A stretch of 64,000 nucleotides of DNA from Neobacillus cucumis (GCF_002860255.1 NZ_PGVE01000017.1:62001-126000), one strand, 5' to 3'; positions 18,916-28,778 are shown, counted from the stretch's first letter. Notes: a model not told the origin generated them from the sequence alone. Numbers and translations: made by a program.

Positions 18916-20409
18916 ATGGAAGCAACCAAAAGCCATAATCATGAACATAATAATCAGAAATATCAGAATGTCAAAGAGGAGAAACAGCACATAAAAAGAA
19001 ACTTAAAGGCACGTCACATGACGATGATTGCCATTGGCGGTTCTATCGGAACGGGGTTGTTTTTAGCGACAGGGGCGTCGATCCAAACCGCTGGACCTGG
19101 CGGGGCGCTAATAGCTTATGGAGCGATTGGCATTATGGTCTACTTTTTAATGACTAGTCTAGGAGAAATGGCTACCTTAATGCCTGTTTCGGGTTCCTTT
19201 GCAACCTATGCCAGCCGTTTTGTCGACCCGGCGTTTGGTTTTGCGCTCGGTTGGAATTATTGGTTCAACTGGGCAGTGACCCTTGCCGTTGAAATCGTTG
19301 CATCTGCTATTATCATGAAGTTTTGGTTTCCGGATATACCCAGCATCGTTTGGAGTGTACTGTTTTTAGGAGTCATCTTTTTATTGAATGCATTGTCGGT
19401 CAAAAGTTACGGAGAATCCGAGTATTGGTTCTCCTTGATAAAAGTAGTGACAATTATTGTTTTTATTGGAGTAGGTCTATTGACGATTTTCGGTATTCTG
19501 GGCGGACAATTTATCGGATTTAAAAACTTTACCTTAGGTGATGCTCCGATTCACGGGGGCGTTATGTCGATTTTAGGGATCTTTTTCATTGCCGGGTTTT
19601 CCTTTCAAGGAACTGAACTCGTCGGGATTGCTGCAGGAGAAAGTGAAGATCCTCAGAAAAACGTACCAAAGGCAATTCGACAAGTATTTTGGCGTATTCT
19701 CCTATTCTATATCGTTGCCATTGCTGTTATTGGCCTTATTATTCCTTATACAAGTCCCAATCTATTAGGCGGGGACGTTGAGGCCATTGCGGTCAGCCCT
19801 TTTACCCTTGTCTTTAAGCAAGTGGGCATTGCATTTGCGGCATCAGTAATGAATGCGGTCATTTTAACATCGGTTTTATCTGCGGGGAATTCCGGTTTAT
19901 ATGCCTCGACTCGTATGCTATGGTCGATGGCAAAAGACGGTCAGGCGCCAAAATTTTTACAAAAACTAAATCCTCGCGGAATTCCAATGAATGCTCTTGT
20001 CTTAACGACCATTATTGGAGGCTTTGCCTTTTTAACATCCATTTTTGGAGACCAAGTATATACATGGTTATTAAATGCTTCAGGCTTAACTGGATTTATT
20101 GCCTGGCTTGGAATTGCGGTCAGCCACTACCGTTTTAGGAAGGCGTTTACAGCCCAGGGCAGGGACTTGAATGAACTACAATTTAAAGCGAAATGGTTCC
20201 CCCTTGGTCCGATTCTCGCTTTTACAATGTGTATAATTGTGATTTTAGGCCAAAATTATCAAGCTTTTTTAAATGGTAGGATTGATTGGTATGGAGTAGC
20301 TGTTTCTTATATTGGGTTACCAATCTTTTTGGCAGTATGGATCGGGTATAAGATGGTTCATAAAACGAAGGTCGTTCCACTAAAGGAATGTTCCTTTGAA
20401 GAGAAGTAG
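18916..20409 (+). CDS. APC-family amino acid permease, probable lysine permease
   Basis: A 497-residue, 12-helix transporter of the amino acid-polyamine-organocation superfamily. The first helix carries the family signature GGSIGTGLFLATG near residues 41-53, and the LysP-type region GTELVGIAAGESEDP is near residue 235. The N-terminus is His/Asn/Lys-rich and cytoplasmic. Resemblance to LysP and the position next to kamA make lysine the likely substrate. It imports the amino acid that the island degrades (inference). An AGGGAGA ribosome site precedes the start. Confidence 0.85.
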   Translation: MEATKSHNHEHNNQKYQNVKEEKQHIKRNLKARHMTMIAIGGSIGTGLFLATGASIQTAGPGGALIAYGAIGIMVYFLMTSLGEMATLMPVSGSFATYASRFVDPAFGFALGWNYWFNWAVTLAVEIVASAIIMKFWFPDIPSIVWSVLFLGVIFLLNALSVKSYGESEYWFSLIKVVTIIVFIGVGLLTIFGILGGQFIGFKNFTLGDAPIHGGVMSILGIFFIAGFSFQGTELVGIAAGESEDPQKNVPKAIRQVFWRILLFYIVAIAVIGLIIPYTSPNLLGGDVEAIAVSPFTLVFKQVGIAFAASVMNAVILTSVLSAGNSGLYASTRMLWSMAKDGQAPKFLQKLNPRGIPMNALVLTTIIGGFAFLTSIFGDQVYTWLLNASGLTGFIAWLGIAVSHYRFRKAFTAQGRDLNELQFKAKWFPLGPILAFTMCIIVILGQNYQAFLNGRIDWYGVAVSYIGLPIFLAVWIGYKMVHKTKVVPLKECSFEEK

Positions 20410-20486
20410 TCTAAATAGAAATTCGTTATTTGGTGTCTCCGGTCATTTTTCTTGGAGATAACAGCTGAAAACTAGAATGTTCGAAA

Positions 20487-20523
20487 AGCAAACAAACTTG
20501 CCTGACATGCAAGTTTGTTTGCT
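20487..20523. terminator. Strong inverted repeat after the permease gene
   Basis: AGCAAACAAACTTGC / GCAAGTTTGTTTGCT form a perfect 15-base-pair stem with a 7-base loop. The 3' side is T-rich within the stem but no clean T-run follows, so termination is likely but not certain. Confidence 0.6.
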
Positions 20524-20692
20524 GCTTATGGGTCCCGTTTTATTGCTGATTGGATTTTAAACTGTAATATTTATTTAATCTAAAATGGACACTCGAGAGG
20601 TTGAGGGAAAACAGTCAAAAAAATCAAGAGACTGCATAGACCCATTGATTACTGAAAAAAACATGCAGTTGAATGGGGTACTTGTGTCCTCC

Positions 20693-20761
20693 ACAGTCTT
20701 CAAAACTGCTTGAGACCTGCGTGCCAGGTCAGGTGGGTTCGATTCCCACGCAGTCCCGCCA
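20693..20761 (+). tRNA. 3' portion of a selenocysteine-type tRNA (TCA anticodon), probable att-site relic
   Basis: Anticodon stem-loop with loop CTTCAAA and anticodon TCA (20700-20702); long variable arm GACCTG-CGTGC-CAGGTC (20714-20730); T arm GTGGG-TTCGATT-CCCAC (20733-20749); 8-base acceptor strand GCAGTCCC, discriminator G and encoded CCA (20759-20761). The 8-base acceptor strand, long variable arm and UCA anticodon are the marks of tRNA-Sec. No normal 5' half is attached: the best acceptor partner, GAGACTGC, is at 20628-20635, about 37 bases too far away, and no standard D arm is seen. It is either an attachment-site copy left by the adjacent integrase or a disrupted gene. Confidence 0.6.
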
Positions 20762-20963
20762 ATGTTCTACTCCGGCAAGGGTTTGACAATGATTGATCCA
20801 GTGATTGTTGCCGGTGATTGATACGTTAACTTACACAGTTTCAGCCTAGTCTAAGCGCAAGACTGTAAAAGACTAGCGGATAAAACTGTAGTTTTGATAG
20901 TTGCCGAAAACTGTTCGTCCTCTTACGCTAGCTACTAAAAATTGCGGAAGGGGATTTTTTATT

Positions 20964-21805
20964 ATGCGGAAAGGATTAAATCGACGTAAACGGTGGCATC
21001 GGTTAAAGATACACTCACAATTACGGAGATGTTCGAGGAGTTCATGCTCATAAAGAAGGGCGAAGGATTAGCGAAATGGAAGATTCAGGAGCATTATAAT
21101 AATTTCGGTTATTTTAAATCGTATATCGGCAAGGAATTATCTGCGGATGAAATGACAACGGAACTCTTTATGGGTTGGATAACGTATATGCTTGAGGAAA
21201 TGGACTATACTCCGGGTACCGTTAATATTAGAGTCAGAACTATTCGTGCATTCTTACGATATTGTTACGAGGATAAGATGTGGTTAAGCGAGCCTACTCA
21301 TAAGCGCTTTAAACCGATTAAGGCGCCTGTTGACGAAGTTGAGGTGTTTACAGTAGAGGAATACAGACGTCTCATTGTGGCCTTTGATGATGAGACTTAT
21401 GTTGGATTTAGAACAAAAGTCATGACGTTTGTGCTTCTAGATACAATGGTCCGTGTATTCGGATTGGTGGATATGAAGCGACAGAATATAGACTTTAAGA
21501 CGATGTCTATACGCTTGGGGGAAGCTGATACTAAGACTCGAGTTGGACGTGTGGTTCCAATATCCGCTAGAACTGCGAAACTTTTAAGCAAGTTTTTACA
21601 AGAGACAGAGGAATTTGGCAACGTGTATGTATTCTTAACTTATGAGGGAGAAAAGATTGGCGAGGCCACGGTCCGTGATAATCTAAGAGTCTACGGCCAA
21701 ATAGCGAAGATTAATAATAAACGAGTGAGTCCGCATACACTGCGATATAGATTTGGCATTTTAACGAATTTTTTCATTATAAAAGCTCCTCCAATTGATT
21801 TTTAG
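20964..21805 (+). pseudogene. Degraded tyrosine recombinase/integrase
   Basis: Phage-type integrase with an N-terminal SAM-like core-binding domain (about residues 8-95 of the open frame) and a catalytic domain with the first Arg in MVRVFGLVDMKR and the HTLRY box. The natural start appears to be the ATG at 20964 (MRKGLNRRKR, typical of this family), but that frame is lost after about ten codons and the rest is read from 20993, so there is a frameshift. The C-terminus breaks off right after HTLRYRFG, removing the second His/Trp and the Tyr nucleophile. It cannot be active. It lies directly beside the tRNA-Sec 3' end, as integrases do next to their att site. Confidence 0.75.
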
Positions 21806-22373
21806 GTAGTTTATCAATTGCTGAAGAGACATAACCATTTCCAGGAAAATGTCAGTAGGAAAATAAATGTAAAAAATATATTTTCCAATTGTGAATTTCG
21901 ATATTTATTTCGTTCCAATAACGTATTATTTTCATGTAAATAGGTCTTTGTGAGGGGGGATGGTCACATTTTTGTTTCAAAAATCCTCTTAATTTTTTAG
22001 TAGCATTTTAATGGGGGGGGTATATTTATTTAGTATTAATTTTCTTTTCTGTGTATTTGATTCAGTAATTCAAATGGTTCAAAAACAAAAAAGTAGATTG
22101 GTATGAATTTAGTAGAGAAGTTGATATATTTTGGCTAGTCAAGGATTACATAGACATATTAACTTGAAACATGGGGTGCTTAAGGCGGCGGTTCTGATGG
22201 TGGTTTGGGAGGATGAACCAAGTGGCAAAATATTCTTCATCAGACATTCTATTTTAAATCTAAATCTTATTTGTTAAACTTTAGAATGGTGAATGTACGA
22301 TTTATTTTTCGCTTTTAAAATATTCATTTACCAAATAAACAACAGGATTCATTTCAGGAGGCAAGTAAAATTA
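21806..22373. other. AT-rich intergenic region without recognised genes
   Basis: No coding frame with convincing composition, RNA gene or terminator was found. Two G-runs occur (near 21953 and 22013). The last part carries the AGGAGG ribosome site (22356-22361) for the O-antigen-ligase-like gene. Confidence 0.5.
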
Positions 22374-24656
22374 ATGAAGTGGTTTGTCTTTATGTGTCTA
22401 TCCCTGATTTTTCTAATCTCACCTTTTCAGGAAGGCCTTTATTATAGCGCTGGTTACTACTCACTCGGTCTTATTTTGTTTATTATTTTTCTTGTATTTC
22501 TCATTAGGCTTTTGACAAGAAATGAGATTCATTTAATTAAAAAGTACTTGATCATTTTACTATTGCCATTATGTTATATAGTGTCACTTCCTTTCTCAGA
22601 AAGTCCGAAAGGAGCATGGGATTCAGTACTAAAGTGGCTTTTTTACTCCAGTTTTTTTATTTTATTGATTTGGACTGCATCAAAACCGAAAATCAAAGAA
22701 ATGCTCCCTCATCTATTTCAATTCTCAGGAGCAAGTATTGCTTTATCCATGATATTTGACTATTACGGCTGGGTAAATTATCCTCATGCCATTGAAAGTG
22801 GCCGCTTCGGAGGCGTCTTTCAATATGCTAATACATTTGGTATGGCCATGGCGCTGTTTTTTTTCTATTGTTTGGTTAACTTAACAGAAGAAAAAATCCC
22901 TGTAAAGAAACTATTTTTACAAACATCTTTATCATTGATCTATTTTGTTTGTATGATTCAGTCGTCTTCACGGGGAGTAATGATGTTTTTCCCGCTGATT
23001 TGGCTTGCAGGATTACTATTGCTGCCAGTAAAAAAGCAGCTGAAGTATATATTCTATTCTTTCATTAGTATTCTTGCTGCTCTTATTGTGTACCAGTCAA
23101 TGATAAAAGAGCAATCTATCAAAGTTCATTACCCTGGATTCATTTTATTGATCGTTATGATGCTCATATCAAATGTAATGATCTTCTTTATAAATCGGAT
23201 ATTAATCAATCGCACCTTTCCTTTCGTGATGAATAAATGGACTCGTCTTGCTTTACCGGCTGCAATTGTGGTCATTTTCATTCTTGGATTTCTCGACCTA
23301 AGGTACCATGGCATAGTGTACCACCAACTGCCGGTTCAATTACAGGACAGACTTGGAAGTATCAACTTAAGTACACCGACTGCAGAGAACCGTCTAACCT
23401 TTTTTAAGGATGCTTTAACGATGAGTAAGTCTTCTCCTATTATTGGTTTTGGTGGAGGAGGATGGGGAGTAATATACCATGAGTTTCAGACTTTTCCCTA
23501 TATTACTAATAAAATACACAATGGTTATTTGGAATGGATTATAGATACCGGCTGGTTAGGTTTTTTACTATTTTTAACTGTATTTGGTCGGTTCTTCTTT
23601 TTACTTATTCATTCCTATATAAAAGAAAAGAGCTCTTCATTAAAGATATCTGTCATTCTTGCGCTACTAACTATATTTTTGCATAGTTTTGTTGATTTTG
23701 ACTTTTCCTTCGGAACTGTATGGTTCCTTATTTTTTGGTTATTTGCTATCGTATTTTCGGATTTGCCGAAGGATAAACAAGCAGAAACTAAACAATTGAA
23801 AAAACTAGCAAATAAAAAAACCATTATAGTAGTAGATAAACCAGGGAAATATAGGGCTATTCTTATTGCTTATGCCTGTATTTTGATCATTGGGCTGATT
23901 CAATCCTACCGATTTTTAACCGCACATCAATATTATGCGCAAGCAAATTTCTCAAAAGATAATAGTATGAAAGAGTTACTGATTCAAAAGGCAATTGGAA
24001 GGGATCCAAGCAACATTAACTATATGCTGGATTTAGCAAATATTTACCTCGGACAATTTAGACGAACTTATGGTGTTGAATATCGGAAAAAGGCTGAACA
24101 ATTGGTAGAAAACATAGGGAATACGGAACCTCATAATTCAATGGCTCTCTATCAAATTGCTCATCTATCCGAACTGCTTGGTAATAACGATCAAGCTCTT
24201 AAGTACTTCAATCAAGCTTTACGTGTTGATCATTTCAATTCTTCCTTATATCAGGACAGCATTATCTTAAAAGTTAATATGGCTATTGATTATAGAATTG
24301 ACCATAATGTAGAAAAATCAAATAACTTGATTAATTCAGCTATTACTGATTTTCAACAAGAGGAGTTGTGGTATGGCAAAATTGATCATTCAGAGGCAGG
24401 AAAAAAATTTTATTATAACAGAAATTTTTATATTACTCCGTCTACACAATATTATACGGGGATTGCTTATATTATAAAAAAAGATTATTCACGAGTAGTA
24501 AAAGTAACTCAGGTACCAAAAGATGAGATGGGAGATAATCTTCATGCTTTACGTATTCTGGCTAATGAGAAATTAGGCATAAAGAATGAAATAGCCTATA
24601 GTAAAAGTCTGGAAAAAATTATCGAAAACCTGAGGAATCTACTACAAAAAATGTAA
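22374..24656 (+). CDS. O-antigen-ligase-family polytopic membrane protein with C-terminal TPRs
   Basis: A protein of 760 residues. The first about 510 residues hold some 12-14 hydrophobic helices with a Wzy_C-type core, including GFGGGGWG and the conserved KIHNGYLEW with its His-Asn pair before a large outer loop. Residues about 540-760 are soluble and contain TPR-like helical repeats. Family members are O-antigen ligases, polysaccharide polymerases or PglL-type protein O-oligosaccharyltransferases. Start taken at 22374 (MKWFVF), behind AGGAGG; the open frame extends back to 22293 without a ribosome site. The next gene encodes a secreted Ser/Thr-rich repeat protein 108 bases away, which may be its substrate (inference). 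Confidence 0.8.
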   Translation: MKWFVFMCLSLIFLISPFQEGLYYSAGYYSLGLILFIIFLVFLIRLLTRNEIHLIKKYLIILLLPLCYIVSLPFSESPKGAWDSVLKWLFYSSFFILLIWTASKPKIKEMLPHLFQFSGASIALSMIFDYYGWVNYPHAIESGRFGGVFQYANTFGMAMALFFFYCLVNLTEEKIPVKKLFLQTSLSLIYFVCMIQSSSRGVMMFFPLIWLAGLLLLPVKKQLKYIFYSFISILAALIVYQSMIKEQSIKVHYPGFILLIVMMLISNVMIFFINRILINRTFPFVMNKWTRLALPAAIVVIFILGFLDLRYHGIVYHQLPVQLQDRLGSINLSTPTAENRLTFFKDALTMSKSSPIIGFGGGGWGVIYHEFQTFPYITNKIHNGYLEWIIDTGWLGFLLFLTVFGRFFFLLIHSYIKEKSSSLKISVILALLTIFLHSFVDFDFSFGTVWFLIFWLFAIVFSDLPKDKQAETKQLKKLANKKTIIVVDKPGKYRAILIAYACILIIGLIQSYRFLTAHQYYAQANFSKDNSMKELLIQKAIGRDPSNINYMLDLANIYLGQFRRTYGVEYRKKAEQLVENIGNTEPHNSMALYQIAHLSELLGNNDQALKYFNQALRVDHFNSSLYQDSIILKVNMAIDYRIDHNVEKSNNLINSAITDFQQEELWYGKIDHSEAGKKFYYNRNFYITPSTQYYTGIAYIIKKDYSRVVKVTQVPKDEMGDNLHALRILANEKLGIKNEIAYSKSLEKIIENLRNLLQKM

Positions 24657-24736
24657 AAATTACTAGACAGATAGGATTTTAAAACTATATCATATTATTG
24701 TGAAAAATTTATTAATATTATAGACAGGGGGTGTAA

Positions 24737-24761
24737 AGATCTCTAAAAATAGCAGAGATCT
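24737..24761 (+). promoter_or_regulatory. Hairpin between ribosome site and start codon
   Basis: AGATCTCT (24737-24744) and AGAGATCT (24754-24761) form a perfect 8-base-pair stem with a 9-base loop, ending three bases before the ATG at 24765. The only good ribosome site (AGGGGG, about 24726-24731) is upstream of the stem, so the hairpin may bring it into register with the start or block translation. Confidence 0.5.
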
Positions 24762-24764
24762 GAT

Positions 24765-27700
24765 ATGAGGAAAAAACTATCTTTTCTGAGCGGCTTGGCT
24801 GCAGTAATACTATTTTTATTCTCAACAGCCATTAATACATTTGCCGCTAACGGTCTCGCTGACACCAATACAAATTGTGGTGGCTCGGTTTCAGGAAATG
24901 TATATGGATATGACTCAGGTGTGACCAGTAACGTGTATGGCAATGAAGGTCCGGGAGTAACCGGTGACGTTTATGGTTCTATAGGGTCAGGAATAACCGG
25001 AGATGTGTATGGCTATAACGGTTCAGGAGTAACCGGTGATGTCTATGGCAATGAGGGTCCGGGAGTAACCGGAGATGTGTACGGCAATGAGGGTCCGGGA
25101 GTAACCGGAGATGTCTATGGCAATCAGTGTACGGGAGTAACCGGAGATGTGTACGGCAATGAGGGTTCGGGAGTAACCGGTGATGTCTATGGCAATCAGT
25201 GTACGGGAGTAACCGGAGATGTGTATGGCAATGAGGATCCGGGAGTAACTAGTGATGTGTATGGCAATCAGTGTACGGGAGTAACTCCATTTATACCGCC
25301 TCTTATCGATAGTGTATCTGTCACGCCGCAAACGGTTGTTACTGTTAATGATCAGGTAACCGTAAGGATTAAAGCGCATGATGATCCATCAGGAATCTCT
25401 ATGATGACTGCGAATTTTAATAATACTAGTGGAACATTCAATGGGAAGTCAGTTTGGCTTAGATATGATCCATCATCGGGTGACTGGGTTGGAACATTTA
25501 ACGTGGGACAGAATGATATGACTGGAAAATGGACACTTAGCGTTGTTTCGATAACCGATAATGCAGGAAATTACACCGATGTAACGGTTGCTGCAACTGC
25601 CGATGCATCATTTACTGTTGATAATCCAAATGCTGACTATACAGCTCCGATCATTAACAGTACAAAACTATCAGCATCTTCCATTCATGTTGGTGAAAAA
25701 GTAACGATCACAAGTGATGTAACGGACGATAAATCTGGAGTGGATACTGTTAACGCTTCTCTCAGCAACCAACAGGGAGGAGATTCCTATAATATTCAAA
25801 TGAGATATGATGCAGCAATCATGAAATGGGTGGGTACATTTGAAGCGACAGAGACAACAAAACCGGGACAATGGGATGTATATGTAGATGCGAACGATAA
25901 AGCATACAATTATACATCTGACTATTCCATTGTTTCATCATTTACTGTCGTTAATCAGACTGGAGATTACATTCCTCCTGTTATTAGCAATGTTGTGGCA
26001 GATAAAACAGAAGTTAATGCGGGCGATCAAATTACTTTTACCGCAACAGTCGACGATTCCCAATCCGGTGTTGGCTGGGTAGAGGGCACGCTCAATAATG
26101 TTGGAACAATTGTCTTTAAAAAGGATAACAATACAGGGAAATGGGTGGGTACTGCCACGATTCCGACAAATATCACGGATGGAACCACATTAGCTCTGGA
26201 ATCGATCCATGCTACAGATTTAAAGGGCAATGCTTCTTGGGGCGGGAATTCAGTATTCTTCCTGGTCCATAACAAAACCGGGGATTATACCGCACCGTCT
26301 TTAGATGACTTGCAAATCAGTTCCGTAGATGTAACGGCAGGCGACCAAATTACCATCAAAGCCAAAGTGTCAGATTCACAAACAGGGGTTAAATCGGTAT
26401 CGGGATTTTTTAACAACAGCAACAGCGATCTATTTCCGATGACGTTTACGTATGATGCTTCCTCTGGGTTTTGGATAGCAAACTGTACAATCCCGTCCAA
26501 TGTGAATCCAGGCCAATTAGAATTAAAAGTGGATGTCGAAGATAATAATCAAAACTCGAATCTTGTCAATACGGGAAAATACATCAAGGTTAGTAATCCA
26601 AATATAGATATAACTGCACCAGTTATTGAAAACGTCGAAATGACTCCATCCATTTTAAATGTAGGAGATAAGTTGAATGTTGCAGCAACCATTACAGATA
26701 CCGAATCTGGTGTTCGCTATGTGGTAGCTACTATCCATTCAGGAAGCCATTTTGCACAAATTCCACTCACGTTTGACGCAGCACTAAACAAATGGGTTGG
26801 ATCGTACACCGTCCAGGCCAATGACCCAAGTGGCACGTGGGAATTTAACTTGGGCGCTTCTGACAGCTTCTATAATATTGTTTCTTATAGCAATGTATTC
26901 AAGGTGAACAATCCAGATGGTGATCTTGATGCGCCTTATCTAGATTCTTTTACAGAATCCTCCAGCACAGCGAATGTCGGAGATACTGTTCATTTTGAAA
27001 CCATGCTGAAGGATGACCAATCTGGTGTGAAATCGGCCCATTTAGAGATTTATACAGATGATTACAGAACTTTTGTTTCGGTACCATTAAGTTTTGACAA
27101 AACAAAAGGTGTTTGGACAGCTGATTACATCGTCCCAAGTTATTCAACGGCTGGACCACATAATATTATAATGATAGCAAATGACAATGCCGGTAACGAA
27201 ATGTGGGTACAGATAGCACAACGATTATTAATCTTTAATGATCATCCTGATAATGATGTTCCAATCGTTAGTGATATAACCGCAAACTTGAATAAAGTAT
27301 CAGTTGGAGATACTTTGGATTTTAAGGTAAAGCTTAGTGATTCAGGCTCAGGTGTAGGTAGTGCATATGTAGTACCATCTATGATAGGTAGCACTACTGC
27401 ATATGATGAAGGTTCTAATCCTATGTCAGTTCCGTTAGAATATGATAAAGACCAGAATCTATGGGTTGGAAAGTATACCGTTAAATCTTCTGACTTGCAA
27501 GGTACCTATATCTTCGGTGTTTATGCCACAGACAATGCTGGCAATAGTACAATGGATTGGAATGTTGGATCCTTCACGATCATAAAACAGGCAGCCATTG
27601 ATAAAACAAGTCCAGTAACAACGACTAACTCTGTTAATCAAAACTGGACCCATTCAGATGCCACCATTACTTTAACGGCCACTGATGACTTGTCAGGATT

Positions 27701-28481
27701 GGCCCGTACTGAGTATCGTGTAAACAATGTAGACTGGCAAGTATATACTGGTCCCATAACGATTAATCAAGAAGGCCAAAACACAGTGGACTACAGAAGT
27801 ATTGACAATGCCGGCAATACAGAAGAAATGAAAAGCTTGTCCGTAAAAATTGATAAAACTGAACCTGTTACAGCACTAAGCACAAATACAGGTACACCTA
27901 ATGGTAAAAATGGCTGGTATACAACGGATGTTCAAGTTAATTTAAGTGCAACAGATTCAGGCGGTTCTGGTATAGCTAAAACAGAATATCGTATCAATGG
28001 GGGAGCATGGACTGTTTTTAATGGGGCATTTACTCTATCTACAGATGGAACTTACACCATTGATTATCGAAGTACAGACAACGCTGGAAATACTGAACAA
28101 TCTAATACACAAACAATTAAACTAGACAAGACAGCACCTACCTTTACTATTAGCTTAGACAAGAACACTTTGTTACCAGCTAATCAAAAGATGGTTTCAG
28201 TTACGGGTACAATTAATGCTTACGATGACACATCAGGAATCGATTCAGTAGTGTTAACATCCATTACTAGCAATGAACCACTTCAATCTGATGATATTCA
28301 GAATGCAAATTATAATACGCCTACTACTGGTTCAACTGACTCCTTTGAACTTCGTGCCGATAGATTAGGGAACGGTAATGGACGTATATATACAATTGTT
28401 TATACTGCTACAGATAAAGCGGGTAATGTGTCAACTAAGAGTGTTACTGTATCAGTTCCCCATGATCAATCTAACAAATAA
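24765..28481 (+). CDS. Large secreted repeat protein with Ig-like domains
   Basis: Exported 1238-residue protein. Signal peptide about 1-28 (ending FAA). Residues 43-173 are tandem copies of a 12-residue unit TGDVYGNEGPGV (ten full copies plus one partial). Then come seven Ig-like domains of about 110 residues, each opening with D-x-x-x-P and containing VGDxhxh and a DxxSGV box. Two OmpL47-like domains (DNAGNTE boxes) follow from about residue 945. The last about 115 residues closely match the C-terminal domain of the xylanase at 2158. No enzyme domain, SLH or sortase motif. Probably a cell-surface or matrix adhesin/stalk protein. It follows the O-antigen-ligase-like gene. Confidence 0.85.
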   Translation: MRKKLSFLSGLAAVILFLFSTAINTFAANGLADTNTNCGGSVSGNVYGYDSGVTSNVYGNEGPGVTGDVYGSIGSGITGDVYGYNGSGVTGDVYGNEGPGVTGDVYGNEGPGVTGDVYGNQCTGVTGDVYGNEGSGVTGDVYGNQCTGVTGDVYGNEDPGVTSDVYGNQCTGVTPFIPPLIDSVSVTPQTVVTVNDQVTVRIKAHDDPSGISMMTANFNNTSGTFNGKSVWLRYDPSSGDWVGTFNVGQNDMTGKWTLSVVSITDNAGNYTDVTVAATADASFTVDNPNADYTAPIINSTKLSASSIHVGEKVTITSDVTDDKSGVDTVNASLSNQQGGDSYNIQMRYDAAIMKWVGTFEATETTKPGQWDVYVDANDKAYNYTSDYSIVSSFTVVNQTGDYIPPVISNVVADKTEVNAGDQITFTATVDDSQSGVGWVEGTLNNVGTIVFKKDNNTGKWVGTATIPTNITDGTTLALESIHATDLKGNASWGGNSVFFLVHNKTGDYTAPSLDDLQISSVDVTAGDQITIKAKVSDSQTGVKSVSGFFNNSNSDLFPMTFTYDASSGFWIANCTIPSNVNPGQLELKVDVEDNNQNSNLVNTGKYIKVSNPNIDITAPVIENVEMTPSILNVGDKLNVAATITDTESGVRYVVATIHSGSHFAQIPLTFDAALNKWVGSYTVQANDPSGTWEFNLGASDSFYNIVSYSNVFKVNNPDGDLDAPYLDSFTESSSTANVGDTVHFETMLKDDQSGVKSAHLEIYTDDYRTFVSVPLSFDKTKGVWTADYIVPSYSTAGPHNIIMIANDNAGNEMWVQIAQRLLIFNDHPDNDVPIVSDITANLNKVSVGDTLDFKVKLSDSGSGVGSAYVVPSMIGSTTAYDEGSNPMSVPLEYDKDQNLWVGKYTVKSSDLQGTYIFGVYATDNAGNSTMDWNVGSFTIIKQAAIDKTSPVTTTNSVNQNWTHSDATITLTATDDLSGLARTEYRVNNVDWQVYTGPITINQEGQNTVDYRSIDNAGNTEEMKSLSVKIDKTEPVTALSTNTGTPNGKNGWYTTDVQVNLSATDSGGSGIAKTEYRINGGAWTVFNGAFTLSTDGTYTIDYRSTDNAGNTEQSNTQTIKLDKTAPTFTISLDKNTLLPANQKMVSVTGTINAYDDTSGIDSVVLTSITSNEPLQSDDIQNANYNTPTTGSTDSFELRADRLGNGNGRIYTIVYTATDKAGNVSTKSVTVSVPHDQSNK
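24891..25283 (+). repeat. 36-base in-frame tandem repeat
   Basis: Eleven copies, ten of them full length, of a 36-base unit containing GGAGTAACCGGTGATGTCTA, in frame within the secreted repeat protein. The copies fall into two main types (NEGPG and NQCTG) that partly alternate, a sign of recent block duplication. Copy number is likely variable between strains. Confidence 0.9.
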
Positions 28482-28541
28482 TTTATTGTTACGAAAATCA
28501 CCAGATTCTTCGGAATGATAAAAAAGTATAAAGTTTTGTCA

Positions 28542-28573
28542 CCCCACAGTCCTTGAGGTTGTGGGTTTTTTTG
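28542..28573 (+). terminator. Intrinsic terminator after the repeat-protein gene
   Basis: CCCCACA and TGTGGG form the stem around an 11-base loop, followed directly by a run of seven T. Confidence 0.85.
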
Positions 28574-28778
28574 TAAATTGAGTCAAATAAACTCAAAACG
28601 AATTAGGTTGGTTTTATAGAATTAATGGCTGAGGTTTATACTTCTTGTAAAAACCGGTCGTTTAAGATTAGCTTTTGGGATCAGTCTCAGACAACCCAAA
28701 AGTTAGTGTAGGGTAAGGTGTGAATGCCATTGCCTTTCCCACAGCTTTCTAAATGGGACAAAGCGACATGAGTATTTC

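Noticed and set aside
20964-21805. Functional integrase
   Set aside because: Start region is frame-shifted and the C-terminus lacks the tyrosine nucleophile.
24891-25283. CRISPR array
   Set aside because: The 36-base units are contiguous, without spacers, and stay in the reading frame of a secreted protein.
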